Origin: Novosphingobium sp. JCM 18896
GTDB lineage: Bacteria; Pseudomonadota; Alphaproteobacteria; Sphingomonadales; Sphingomonadaceae
Length of the DNA stretch: 64,000 bases
Direction: 5' to 3'
NCBI RefSeq assembly: GCF_025938095.1
Contig: NZ_JAPCZF010000002.1
Location: 558,001-622,000 of the forward strand
The notes under the pieces were generated by a model. The model was not told the origin of the DNA. It saw only the letters and a list, made by a program, of their open reading frames with translations, and searched no databases. The position numbers and the translations under genes were made by a program. Below, in pieces: positions 49,689 to 57,501 of the stretch; position 1 is the stretch's first letter, and every line of letters starts with the position of its first letter.

Positions 49689-50733
49689 TCCGCGCCTGCA
49701 TGGCCTGCCGGATCAGCGCCGTGTTCTGCCGTTCGACCGGGTTGGGCGAAACCTGATCGAGCCGCGGATCGTACCAGGGATACTGGCTGAAGTGGGCCAG
49801 CAAGGCGGGATCCTTGAAACGGAAGCCGTGCCGCGCGGGCATTTCGTTGAGCGCGATCAGCAATTGCTGCCGGGTCAAAGGCGCCAATTCCTCCGCGGTC
49901 AACGGGCGCCGGCTCGAATCGGGGAACAGCAGCTTCGGCCAGGTCACCCTGCGCGTGGGGATCGCGGCAACTGCAGGCGTCGGCGAAGGCGTGGCCGCCA
50001 CGGGGGCAGGCGGCATCACCGGGGGACGCGCGATCGGGACATTGGGCACTGGGACGGCCAGGGGTGTGACGGCCGGACGCGGCGCCGCCGCCACTGCGGC
50101 CGTCGGTTCGGTGGCGACGGTCGCGGGGGCAGAGGTCACCGCGGGCACGGCCGGCAGCGAAGCATCGGGCGCCGGCGCACTGCCACGCGGCGCGAGCAGA
50201 GCCCCGCCCGCAGCCGCCAGGCCCAGCGCCGCGACGCCGATTCCGGCGAACAGCGGCCAGCGCGGGAATATCGGCGCAGCAGGCGCCGCCAAATGCGGCG
50301 GCGGCGTGGCGGGCAGCGGCGTCGCGCGGGCGTCGCCGTCACGCGGCCCGCAAAGTTCGGCGAGGCTGGCCTTGACCTTGCGCCAACCGGGATGATCGGG
50401 CTCGCCGCGCCAGTCGCCGATCTCGGCGAACTGGATCTGGTTGAACGGCAGCGGCGGCATCGCCGTGTCGATCGCAGTCTGGATCAGCTTGCGCTGGTTG
50501 CGCGCCATGTCGGCTTCGGCGCGCACCCATTCGCTGCGCACGGCATCGGCAGACCAGACGACGATCGTCGCCCTGGCCTCGGCGATCTTGTCGGTGATCA
50601 CCTCGCCATAGGACTTGTGCGGCGGCAGCTCGGCATCCCACCACACGTCGTAGCCCTCGGCGAGCGCTGCCCGCGCGAGCACCGCGACGAGCGCCTCGTC
50701 CTTGCGCGAATAGGAAATGAACACGTCGACCAT
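49678..50733 (-). CDS. TIR-transmembrane-YARHG protein (middle gene)
   Basis: This 351-residue protein begins MVDVFISYSRKDEALVAVLA, a TIR domain of about 130 residues with YDVWWDAELPPHKSYGEVIT and WSADAVRSEWVRAEADMARN. Glu73 in the WVRAE motif matches the catalytic Glu of NAD-cleaving TIR domains. A membrane helix follows at about 159-181 (WPLFAGIGVAALGLAAAGGA), then an Ala/Pro-rich linker and a C-terminal YARHG domain (TRQQLLIALNEMPARHGFRF and YPWYDPRLDQVS). It overlaps the cyclase start by 11 bases. The predicted layout is TIR in the cytoplasm and YARHG in the periplasm. Confidence 0.86.
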   Translation of the reverse strand: MVDVFISYSRKDEALVAVLARAALAEGYDVWWDAELPPHKSYGEVITDKIAEARATIVVWSADAVRSEWVRAEADMARNQRKLIQTAIDTAMPPLPFNQIQFAEIGDWRGEPDHPGWRKVKASLAELCGPRDGDARATPLPATPPPHLAAPAAPIFPRWPLFAGIGVAALGLAAAGGALLAPRGSAPAPDASLPAVPAVTSAPATVATEPTAAVAAAPRPAVTPLAVPVPNVPIARPPVMPPAPVAATPSPTPAVAAIPTRRVTWPKLLFPDSSRRPLTAEELAPLTRQQLLIALNEMPARHGFRFKDPALLAHFSQYPWYDPRLDQVSPNPVERQNTALIRQAMQARNGN

Positions 50734-50757
50734 GCGGCGTTCCCCCTGTTCCTGCCC

Positions 50758-51726
50758 CTACTGGTACCGCGCCTCGGCCTGCTGGATCAGCGCGACGTTC
50801 TGCTTCTCGATCGCGTTGAGCTCCACCTGGTCGAAGCGCGGGCGATACCAGGCATAGCGGCCGAACCATTCGCGCAGCCAGGGATCGGCGAAGCGCCGCC
50901 CCTTGCGCGCGTAAATCTCGTTGCGCGCGACTCGCAGAGTCGTCGGCCCGAGTTCCTGGACCTCGGCCGCGGTCAGCAGCCGCGTGCTCGAATCGGGGAA
51001 CTCCATGTCGGTCGGCGGGGGCGACGGGGCGTCCTCGGCCCCGTCGGAGACCACAGCAGGGGACACGCTCGCGACAGGCTCCGGTGCGACCGAAGGCGCT
51101 GGGGTCGCGGCAACGGGCACGGCTGCGCTTGTGCCGGCTGACGGAGTGGGCGCCGGCGCCTCGCTGCTTCCCCGACCGAGCATGATGCCGCCCGCGACGG
51201 CCAGCGCGATCACGACCGCGCCAACCAGGATTCCCACCACGAGACCGCCGCGCGATCCGCCTTGCGGCAAGGCCGCCACCCGCTGTGGTTCCACCCGCAG
51301 CGCCGGCCGCACGGGCGGCGGCTCGGCTCCCTCGCGCGCGCCGCACAGCGTGGCGAGGCTCAGCTTGACCTTGTTCCAGGCGGGATGATCGTCCTCGCCC
51401 TGCCAGTCGCCGATCTCGGCATATTGGATCTGGTTGAACGGCAGCGGCGGCACCACCTGATCGAGCGCGGTCTGGATCAGCTTGCGCTGGTTGCGCGCCA
51501 TGTCGGCCTCGGCGCGCACCCATTCGCTCTTCACCGCGGTCGGCGACCAGACGACGATCGCCGCCTTGGCATGGGCGATCTTGTCGGTGATCACGTCGCC
51601 ATAGGATTCGTGCGGCGGCAGTTCGGCGTCCCACCAGACCTTGTAGCCCGCCGCCTCGACCGCGCGCGCCAGCACCGCGACCTTGGCCTGATCGTTGCGC
51701 GAATAGGAGATGAACACGTCGACCAT
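50758..51726 (-). CDS. TIR-transmembrane-YARHG protein (first gene of the operon)
   Basis: This 322-residue paralogue of the next gene has near-identical TIR (MVDVFISYSRNDQAKVAVLA; KVWWDAELPPHESYGDVITD; WSPTAVKSEWVRAEADMARN with Glu73), a membrane helix at about 160-184 and a shorter Pro/Ser/Ala linker. The YARHG domain is RVARNEIYARKGRRFADPWL and YAWYRPRFDQVELN. The linkers and C-terminal parts have diverged far more than the TIR halves. It ends 24 bases before the next start. It is the first gene of the TIR-TIR-cyclase operon, divergent from the LytS-type kinase. Confidence 0.87.
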   Translation of the reverse strand: MVDVFISYSRNDQAKVAVLARAVEAAGYKVWWDAELPPHESYGDVITDKIAHAKAAIVVWSPTAVKSEWVRAEADMARNQRKLIQTALDQVVPPLPFNQIQYAEIGDWQGEDDHPAWNKVKLSLATLCGAREGAEPPPVRPALRVEPQRVAALPQGGSRGGLVVGILVGAVVIALAVAGGIMLGRGSSEAPAPTPSAGTSAAVPVAATPAPSVAPEPVASVSPAVVSDGAEDAPSPPPTDMEFPDSSTRLLTAAEVQELGPTTLRVARNEIYARKGRRFADPWLREWFGRYAWYRPRFDQVELNAIEKQNVALIQQAEARYQ

Positions 51727-51833
51727 CGGCAGCCCTACCCCGCACCATGCCTCGGCCGGGAACGATAAGGCGCGCCAAGGGTCTGTCCAAGCGGGGATTC
51801 GCCTAAGCGGTTTTTTTCGGTAAGAGTCAGTCC

Positions 51834-52994
51834 ATGGCCGTGCTGCCCTTTCGACCGACGCCGTTCTTCGCCAACAAGAACCAGGCCTTCTGGCGCCTGC
51901 AATCGGCCGGCTGGGCCGGTGCCATGCTGCTGCGCGCGATGTCCAGCCTGGCCAATGCGCAGCCGCCGTCGTTCCTCGTCCTGCTGCTGATCGCGACGAT
52001 CACCGGTTTCTCGATCTCGCTGCTGCTGTCGGTGATCTATCGCCAGCTGATCTCGCAGCGACCGCTGATCACCTGGGGCGTGACGATGATCGTCCTGCCC
52101 TTCGCGGTGGGCCTCAACGCCTTCATCGACGCCTGGGTGATCTCGCTCTACCGCGCCGAAAGCGAGGGCAGCTTCGCGCAGCTGTTCATCGGCGTGTTCT
52201 ATCTCGACCTGACCCTGCTCGGCGCTTGGACCGCGCTCTACTATGCGGTGAACTTCTTCCTGCAGATCGAGGAACAGCAGGACCAGCTGATCCGGCTCGA
52301 GAACCAGGCGACCTCGGCGCAGCTGACCATGCTGCGCTATCAGCTCAACCCGCACTTCCTGTTCAACACGCTGAACTCGATCTCGACCCTGGTGCTGCTC
52401 AAGCAGACCGAGCCGGCCAATGCGATGCTGAGCCGGTTGTCGTCTTTCCTGCGCTACACCTTGATCACCGAGCCGACCGGCCGGGTCACCGTGCAGCAGG
52501 AAATCGACACGCTCAAACTCTACCTCGACATCGAGCGGATGCGCTTCGAGGAACGGCTGCGCACCACCTTCAACATCGATCCGCAGACCGAAGCCGCGCT
52601 GCTGCCCTCGCTGTTGCTGCAGCCCTTGGTCGAAAACGCGATCAAATATGCGGTCGGCGCGCAGGAAACCGGTGCCGAGATCACCATCACCACGCAACTC
52701 ATCGGTCAGAACCTTCGCATCACCGTCTCGGACACCGGCCCGGGCTTGCAAAGCCCCAGCGCCTCCAACAGGTTGTCGGGCGTGAGTTTTGACGGCGGCG
52801 AACCTGTTTCCACCGGGGTGGGTCTGGCGAACATCCGTGATCGCTTGGCGCAAGCCTATGGCGAACAGCATCGTTTCGAAACGTTGGAACCACCCGAAGG
52901 CGGCTTCGCTGTCGTCATCGAAATCCCCTTCGAACGCCGAGAGGCGACTGAATCGGAACCGATCGCACCGCGAAGCGTTGCTGCGGCGAGCTAA
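51834..52994 (+). CDS. LytS/YehU-family sensor histidine kinase
   Basis: This 386-residue protein has several membrane helices (FLVLLLIATITGFSISLLLS; TWGVTMIVLPFAVGLNAFID; FYLDLTLLGAWTALYYAV). It then has the His_kinase core with phospho-acceptor His174 in LRYQLNPHFLFNTLNSISTL, PSLLLQPLVENAIKYAVGAQ and GVGLANIRDRLAQAYGEQHR. Its partner LytTR regulator follows. It would sense an envelope or membrane signal. It is transcribed divergently from the TIR operon through a gap of about 107 bases. Confidence 0.9.
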   Translation: MAVLPFRPTPFFANKNQAFWRLQSAGWAGAMLLRAMSSLANAQPPSFLVLLLIATITGFSISLLLSVIYRQLISQRPLITWGVTMIVLPFAVGLNAFIDAWVISLYRAESEGSFAQLFIGVFYLDLTLLGAWTALYYAVNFFLQIEEQQDQLIRLENQATSAQLTMLRYQLNPHFLFNTLNSISTLVLLKQTEPANAMLSRLSSFLRYTLITEPTGRVTVQQEIDTLKLYLDIERMRFEERLRTTFNIDPQTEAALLPSLLLQPLVENAIKYAVGAQETGAEITITTQLIGQNLRITVSDTGPGLQSPSASNRLSGVSFDGGEPVSTGVGLANIRDRLAQAYGEQHRFETLEPPEGGFAVVIEIPFERREATESEPIAPRSVAAAS

Positions 52995-53050
52995 GTCGCG
53001 CAACCGCCACGTTGAGCGGTGCCACCGGGAATCCCAGCAAAGGTACTTGC

Positions 53051-53848
53051 ATGAGCATCCGCACCATCCTCGTCGACGATGAGAAACTGGCCATCCAGGG
53101 TCTGCAGCTTCGCCTGGAGAAGTTCCCCGACGTCGAGATCATCGACACCTGCTCGAACGGCCGCGAAGCAATCCGCAAGATCAAGACCGAGAAGCCCGAC
53201 CTCGTCTTCCTCGACATCCAGATGCCCGGCTTCGACGGCTTCTCGGTGGTCAAGGGCGTGATGGAGATCGAGCCGCCGCTGTTCGTCTTCGTCACCGCCT
53301 ATCAGGAACATGCGGTCCGCGCCTTCGAGGCCAATGCGGTCAACTACCTGATGAAGCCCGTCGACGAGGACAAGCTCGCCGATACGCTCGACCGCGTGCG
53401 TACGCGCCTGGCCGAGAAGAAGTCGGCCGAAGAGGCCGAAAAGCTCAAGAACGTCCTCGCCGAAGTGGCGCCCGACGCGATCGAGACGCTGCCCGAGGAG
53501 GTGGACGCCAACGCCTCGCGCTACGAGAAGCTGATCAACATCAAGGATCGCGGCCAGATCTTCCGCATCGACGTCGATTCGATCGAGCACATCGAGGCCG
53601 CCGGCGACTACATGTGCATCCGCACCGCCGACAATTCGCTGATCCTGCGCGAGACGATGAAAGACCTCGAGCGCCGGCTCGACCCGCGCGTGTTCCAGCG
53701 CGTCCACCGCTCGACCATCGTCAACCTCAACCAGGTCCGCCAGGTCAAGCCGCACACCAACGGCGAATGCTTCCTCGTGCTCGATTCGGGCGCGCAGGTG
53801 AAGGTCAGCCGCTCCTACCGCGACGTGGTGGCGCGCTTCGTTCACTGA
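53051..53848 (+). CDS. LytTR family response regulator
   Basis: From ATG 53051 (MSIRTILVDDEKLAIQGLQL) the 265-residue protein has a receiver with Asp55 in LVFLDIQMPGFDGFSVVKGV, VTAYQEHAVRAFEANAVNYL and the Lys in MKPVDEDKLADTL. A linker follows, then a LytTR DNA-binding domain (IFRIDVDSIEHIEAAGDYMC; MKDLERRLDPRVFQRVHRST; IVNLNQVRQVKPHTNGECFL; SYRDVV). LytTR regulators bind direct or imperfect repeats. It forms a two-component system with the LytS-type kinase 56 bases upstream. Confidence 0.92.
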   Translation: MSIRTILVDDEKLAIQGLQLRLEKFPDVEIIDTCSNGREAIRKIKTEKPDLVFLDIQMPGFDGFSVVKGVMEIEPPLFVFVTAYQEHAVRAFEANAVNYLMKPVDEDKLADTLDRVRTRLAEKKSAEEAEKLKNVLAEVAPDAIETLPEEVDANASRYEKLINIKDRGQIFRIDVDSIEHIEAAGDYMCIRTADNSLILRETMKDLERRLDPRVFQRVHRSTIVNLNQVRQVKPHTNGECFLVLDSGAQVKVSRSYRDVVARFVH

Positions 53849-53861
53849 CGTTGCGCCAGCA

Positions 53862-53938
53862 TCCTTCGACAAGCTCAGGATGAGCGGAGTGGCGTTTGAT
53901 CCAGTCCATTGCCGCTCGTGCTGAGCTTGTCGAAGCAC
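53862..53938. repeat. palindromic intergenic element, family C
   Basis: ATCCTTCGACAAGCTCAGGA and the matching GTGCTGAGCTTGTCGAAGCA are near-reverse complements around a short AT-rich core. It follows the LytTR gene and precedes nadC; its sister copy is at 13189. Confidence 0.85.
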
Positions 53939-53984
53939 CAAGCACAGCGCTTGACCCTGGATATCCGGACGCTAGGTCCGCTGC

Positions 53985-54842
53985 ATGACCTTCGCCATTC
54001 CTGGGTTCGACCTCGACGCCTTCGTCTCCGCCACGCTCGCCGAAGACCTCGGTGAGGGCTGGCCCGGCGGTGGGCGCGACGTGACCTCCGAAAGCGTGAT
54101 CCCGGCCGAAGCGCGCTTCGCCGGGGTGATGGACAGCCGCGACGCGATCACCGTCGCCGGCTTGCCGATCGCCGCGGCCTTCTTCCGCAAGCTCGACCCT
54201 ACGGTCGAGATCGAGATCCTCGTCGCGGAAGGCGAGGCCGTTCCCGCCGGCTCGGACCTGATGCGGCTCTCGGGCAATGCCCGCGCGCTGCTGACAGCCG
54301 AACGCGCGGCGCTCAACACCGTCCAGCACCTCTCGGGCGTCGCCACGCTGACCCGCGCCTATGTCGATGCCATGGAGGGTAACGGCACCCTCCTCGACAC
54401 GCGCAAGACCATTCCTGGCCTGCGCCATCTCGAGAAATACGCGACGCGCACCGGTGGCGCGCAGAACCACCGCCTCGGCCTGTGGGACGCGGCGATGATC
54501 AAGGACAACCACGTCGCGGTCGCGGGCTCGATCGGCCAGGCGGTGGGCGCCGCCAAGGCCGCCGGGGTGGCGCAGATCATCTGCGAGGTTGACCACCTCG
54601 ACCAGATCGAACCCGCGATCGCCGCCGGCGCCAACCATCTGCTGCTCGACAACATGGATCCCGACAGGCTGCGCGAAGCCCTGGCGATCGTCGCCGGTCG
54701 CGTGCCCTGCGAGGCTTCGGGCGGGGTCAACCTCCAGACGATCGCCGCGATCGCCGCGACGGGCGTGACCTACGTCTCGGTCGGCCGCCTGACCCAGAGC
54801 GCCCCCGCCGCCGACATCGGCCTGGACTTCACGCCGCTGTGA
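53985..54842 (+). CDS. nadC: nicotinate-nucleotide diphosphorylase (carboxylating)
   Basis: This 285-residue QPRTase begins MTFAIPGFDLDAFVSATLAE and has GEAVPAGSDLMRLSGNARAL, LNTVQHLSGVATLTRAYVDA, the signature DTRKTIPGLRHLEKYATRTG, NHRLGLWDAAMIKDNHVAV and EVDHLDQIEPAIAAGANHLL. It makes nicotinate mononucleotide from quinolinate and PRPP in NAD synthesis. Its stop overlaps the RNase T2 GTG start (GTGA), so the two genes are coupled. Confidence 0.95.
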   Translation: MTFAIPGFDLDAFVSATLAEDLGEGWPGGGRDVTSESVIPAEARFAGVMDSRDAITVAGLPIAAAFFRKLDPTVEIEILVAEGEAVPAGSDLMRLSGNARALLTAERAALNTVQHLSGVATLTRAYVDAMEGNGTLLDTRKTIPGLRHLEKYATRTGGAQNHRLGLWDAAMIKDNHVAVAGSIGQAVGAAKAAGVAQIICEVDHLDQIEPAIAAGANHLLLDNMDPDRLREALAIVAGRVPCEASGGVNLQTIAAIAATGVTYVSVGRLTQSAPAADIGLDFTPL

Positions 54843-55540
54843 GGCTTCCGGCCACCGCCGCGCTGTTCTTGCTGGCGCTGCCGGGACTGGCGCATGCCCA
54901 GGCCTATCAATGCACGGCGCCGCGCCGCTTCGATCCGCCGCGTCCGGTCCAGCCCGACGGCGAAGTCCGGCGCGTGCCCGTGGCCGGCTATGTGCTCGCG
55001 GCGAGCTGGTCGCCCGAATATTGCCGGCGGCCGCAGGACAAGGGCACGATGCAGTGCTCGGGCCAGAATGGCCGCTTCGGCTTCGTGCTCCACGGGCTCT
55101 GGCCCGAGGCCGCCAATGGGCCGCCACCGCAATGGTGCAGCCTGACCCCGCGCCCCTCGCCGCAGGTGGTGCGCCGCAACCTCTGCATGACGCCGGTGCC
55201 CTGGCTGATCGAGCACGAATGGGCCAAGCACGGCTCGTGCATGGCCCGGACGCCCGAGGCCTATTACCGCTCGAGCGCCGCGCTGTGGCGCTCCTTGCAC
55301 TGGCCCGACGCCGACCGGTTCTCGCGCCAGGAGGGCCTGACCGTCGGCGACTTGCGCAAGGCCTTCCTCGAACGCAATCCGCACTGGCGCGCCGAGCAGG
55401 TGAAGGTGCGGCTCAGCGATGCCGGCTGGCTCCGCGAAATCCACCTCTGCTATGGGCGCGACTTCATGCCCACCGCCTGCGACCGCCAGGACCGCGGCCC
55501 GCCCGATTCGGCGCCGCTGAAGATCTGGCGCGGACTCTAG
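54839..55540 (+). CDS. ribonuclease T2 family protein
   Basis: The start is GTG at 54839 within GTGA. This 233-residue secreted protein (signal peptide LPATAALFLLALPGLAHA) has both active-site signatures: CAS I FVLHGLWPEAANG and CAS II EHEWAKHGSCMARTPEAY. Paired cysteines fit disulfides in the periplasm. It would degrade RNA non-specifically. It is a less common gene in alphaproteobacteria. It ends in a 4-base convergent overlap with the tadA stop. Confidence 0.9.
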   Translation: MRLPATAALFLLALPGLAHAQAYQCTAPRRFDPPRPVQPDGEVRRVPVAGYVLAASWSPEYCRRPQDKGTMQCSGQNGRFGFVLHGLWPEAANGPPPQWCSLTPRPSPQVVRRNLCMTPVPWLIEHEWAKHGSCMARTPEAYYRSSAALWRSLHWPDADRFSRQEGLTVGDLRKAFLERNPHWRAEQVKVRLSDAGWLREIHLCYGRDFMPTACDRQDRGPPDSAPLKIWRGL

Positions 55541-55992
55541 CGTCGCTCGCGGAAGAAACCGCGCAGCAGGTCCGCCGCCTCCGCCTCGCCGATTCCCGGA
55601 TAGACCTCGGGCCGATGCAGGCACTGGTCCTGCTCGAACACGCGCGCGCCGTGCTCGACCGCGCCGCCCTTGGGATCGGAGGCGCCGTAATAGACCTTGG
55701 CGATTCGCGCGTGGACGATCGCGCCGGCGCACATCGCGCAGGGTTCGAGCGTGACCCAGAGCTCGCAGCCGTCGAGCCGCTCGTTGCCCAAGGCCCGCGC
55801 CGCCTCGCGAATCGCCAGGACCTCGGCGTGGGCCGTGGGATCGTGCAGGGTGCGCGGCGCGTTGTGTGCGACCGCGAGCACCTTGCCATCCTTGACCAGG
55901 ACCGCGCCGATCGGCACTTCGCCCGCGGCCACGGCCTTTTCCGCCTGGGCCAGCGCGAGCGCCATGGGTTCGGGAAGCGGCCAGCGGGTCAT
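55537..55992 (-). CDS. tadA: tRNA-specific adenosine deaminase
   Basis: This 151-residue deaminase begins MTRWPLPEPMALALAQAEKA and has the zinc site His and catalytic Glu in PTAHAEVLAIREAARALG, and the PCxxC pair in VTLEPCAMCAGAIVHARIAK with GASDPKGGAV. It converts A34 to inosine in tRNA-Arg. The small size and sequence fit TadA rather than a free-base or nucleotide deaminase. The start at 55992 is preceded by a weak ribosome site. Confidence 0.92.
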   Translation of the reverse strand: MTRWPLPEPMALALAQAEKAVAAGEVPIGAVLVKDGKVLAVAHNAPRTLHDPTAHAEVLAIREAARALGNERLDGCELWVTLEPCAMCAGAIVHARIAKVYYGASDPKGGAVEHGARVFEQDQCLHRPEVYPGIGEAEAADLLRGFFRERR

Positions 55993-56116
55993 TCCGGCGC
56001 GCTATCAGGTCGCCAGCCTGTGTACAACTTGACCCGGCGCGGGTGAATCGCTATGCGGCCGCCTCCACGTTCCAGGTCGTCATCTGGGACTCGAAATTCT
56101 TGAAGCGAGTAGAGCC

Positions 56117-56407
56117 ATGTCCCGTATTTGCGAACTGACCGGCAAGGGTCGCCAGATCGGCCACAACGTCAGCCACGCCAACAACAAGACCAAGCGCGTG
56201 TTCCTGCCCAACCTGCAGAACGTCACGCTGCTGTCGGACGGCCTGGAGCGCAGCTTCAAGTTCCGCGTCTCGACCCACGGTCTGCGCTCGGTCGAGCACA
56301 ACGGTGGCCTCGACAACTGGCTGCTGAAGACCTCGGACACCAAGCTCTCGCCGCGCGCCGTCAAGGTGAAGCGCGAGCTGGCTAAGAAGCAGGCCGCAGC
56401 CGCCTGA
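56117..56407 (+). CDS. rpmB: 50S ribosomal protein L28
   Basis: This 96-residue protein begins [20 protein letters not shown] and continues [20 protein letters not shown], which is the invariant L28 sequence, with a basic C-terminus ([14 protein letters not shown]). It is part of the large ribosomal subunit. There is no rpmG beside it. A clear rho-independent terminator follows at 56429. Confidence 0.97.
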   Translation: MSRICELTGKGRQIGHNVSHANNKTKRVFLPNLQNVTLLSDGLERSFKFRVSTHGLRSVEHNGGLDNWLLKTSDTKLSPRAVKVKRELAKKQAAAA

Positions 56408-56428
56408 TCCACTTCGAGCGTAGTCAAA

Positions 56429-56458
56429 GGGCGCGAGGCTTCAGTCTCGCGCCTTTTT
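56429..56458 (+). terminator. rho-independent terminator of rpmB
   Basis: GGCGCGAG-GCTTCAGT-CTCGCGCC is a perfect 8-base GC-rich stem followed by TTTTT. The stop codon of the convergent esterase gene (56441) falls inside the loop, so the structure also marks its 3' end. Confidence 0.9.
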
Positions 56459-57475
56459 GCGTGCCTGGCGCAGGCGTGGCAGCCGCTGGGGATCGAGCAC
56501 CAGCTTGAGCAGCAAGGTGCGCTGGGTCGCCGCGGCGTTCTTGTCCGAGATCAGCCAGACGGTGACGCGCCCGTCCGCGCGCGGTTCGATCGCCAGGCCT
56601 TCGAAATTGTCGGTCGGCAGCGGAGCTTCGAGCCGCGCCACCTCGCGCGTACGCCAGACTCCGCCCGCACGAATCGTCGCGGGATCGGCGACGAGGATGC
56701 GCCCCGCGAAGCGCAGCGGCAGCGGCCAGGCGAGGCGGCGCATCAGGATCAGCACGCGGCCATCGGGCAGCTGCGCCACGTCGGTGGGGCTGTAGCCGGT
56801 GCTACCGTCGAAGGTGAACTGCAGCGGCTTCGCGCCCGAGACGGGATCGCCGGGAAACAGCAGCGCTGCGTGCCGGCGCCATTCGAACGTGCCGGTGAAA
56901 CCCTCGCGCAGCACCAGGAAGCGCCCGTCGGTCAATCGCGCCAGGGCTTCGGGGCCGGTATTGTCGCCCCAGTCGCGCATCGCCGCCGGCTGCACGTTGA
57001 CCATCGTGCGGAACTGCGGATCGTGCCGTGAGATCGCATTGAGATATTCGCGCGCCAGCCAGATCGTGCCCGTCGCGGGATCGCGCGTTGCCGCTTCGAC
57101 ATCGACGTCGAACTTGCGGCGCCGCGCCTCGGGCAGCATCGTGCCGCGTTCGGGCGCGATCTGCGGCGCTCCGGGCGGCGAGAAGGTCAGGATCCTGCCG
57201 CTGTCGCTGATCGCCATCAGGCGCTGTTCGGGGAGCGGAACCAGCGCCGAATAGCCGCCGAAGCCCGAATAGGGGCTCTGCATCGCCCAGGCCCCGACCA
57301 GATCGAAGGGGCCGAGCAGCGCGCTACGCTCGGCCTTGGACGGGACCTTCAGCGGCGCGAACCGCAAGGAAAAAGTCTCGTTCCACGGTTCGCCGGGTTC
57401 GAACACCAGCGTTCCCGGCACGAGCCCGACGAAGATCAGCAGGGCAAGAAGGGCACGGCGCACGGGCAGGGCCAT
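56441..57475 (-). CDS. esterase-like activity of phytase family protein
   Basis: From ATG 57475 (MALPVRRALLALLIFVGLVP) the 344-residue protein has a membrane anchor or signal and the phytase-like beta-propeller: GFGGYSALVPLPEQRLMAIS, DSGRILTFSPPG, GTIWLAREYLNAISRHDPQF, DNTGPEALARLTDGRFLVLR, STGYSPTDVAQLPDGRVLIL and TDNFEGLAIEPRADGRVTVW. The PF13449 family is of unclear function but has phosphatase-like motifs. An in-frame upstream extension is a shadow of the neighbouring gene. The gene follows the sulfotransferase stop by 26 bases. Confidence 0.85.
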   Translation of the reverse strand: MALPVRRALLALLIFVGLVPGTLVFEPGEPWNETFSLRFAPLKVPSKAERSALLGPFDLVGAWAMQSPYSGFGGYSALVPLPEQRLMAISDSGRILTFSPPGAPQIAPERGTMLPEARRRKFDVDVEAATRDPATGTIWLAREYLNAISRHDPQFRTMVNVQPAAMRDWGDNTGPEALARLTDGRFLVLREGFTGTFEWRRHAALLFPGDPVSGAKPLQFTFDGSTGYSPTDVAQLPDGRVLILMRRLAWPLPLRFAGRILVADPATIRAGGVWRTREVARLEAPLPTDNFEGLAIEPRADGRVTVWLISDKNAAATQRTLLLKLVLDPQRLPRLRQARKKARD

Positions 57476-57501
57476 AGCGGACGAGGCCGGGGCCGCAAGC
57501 G

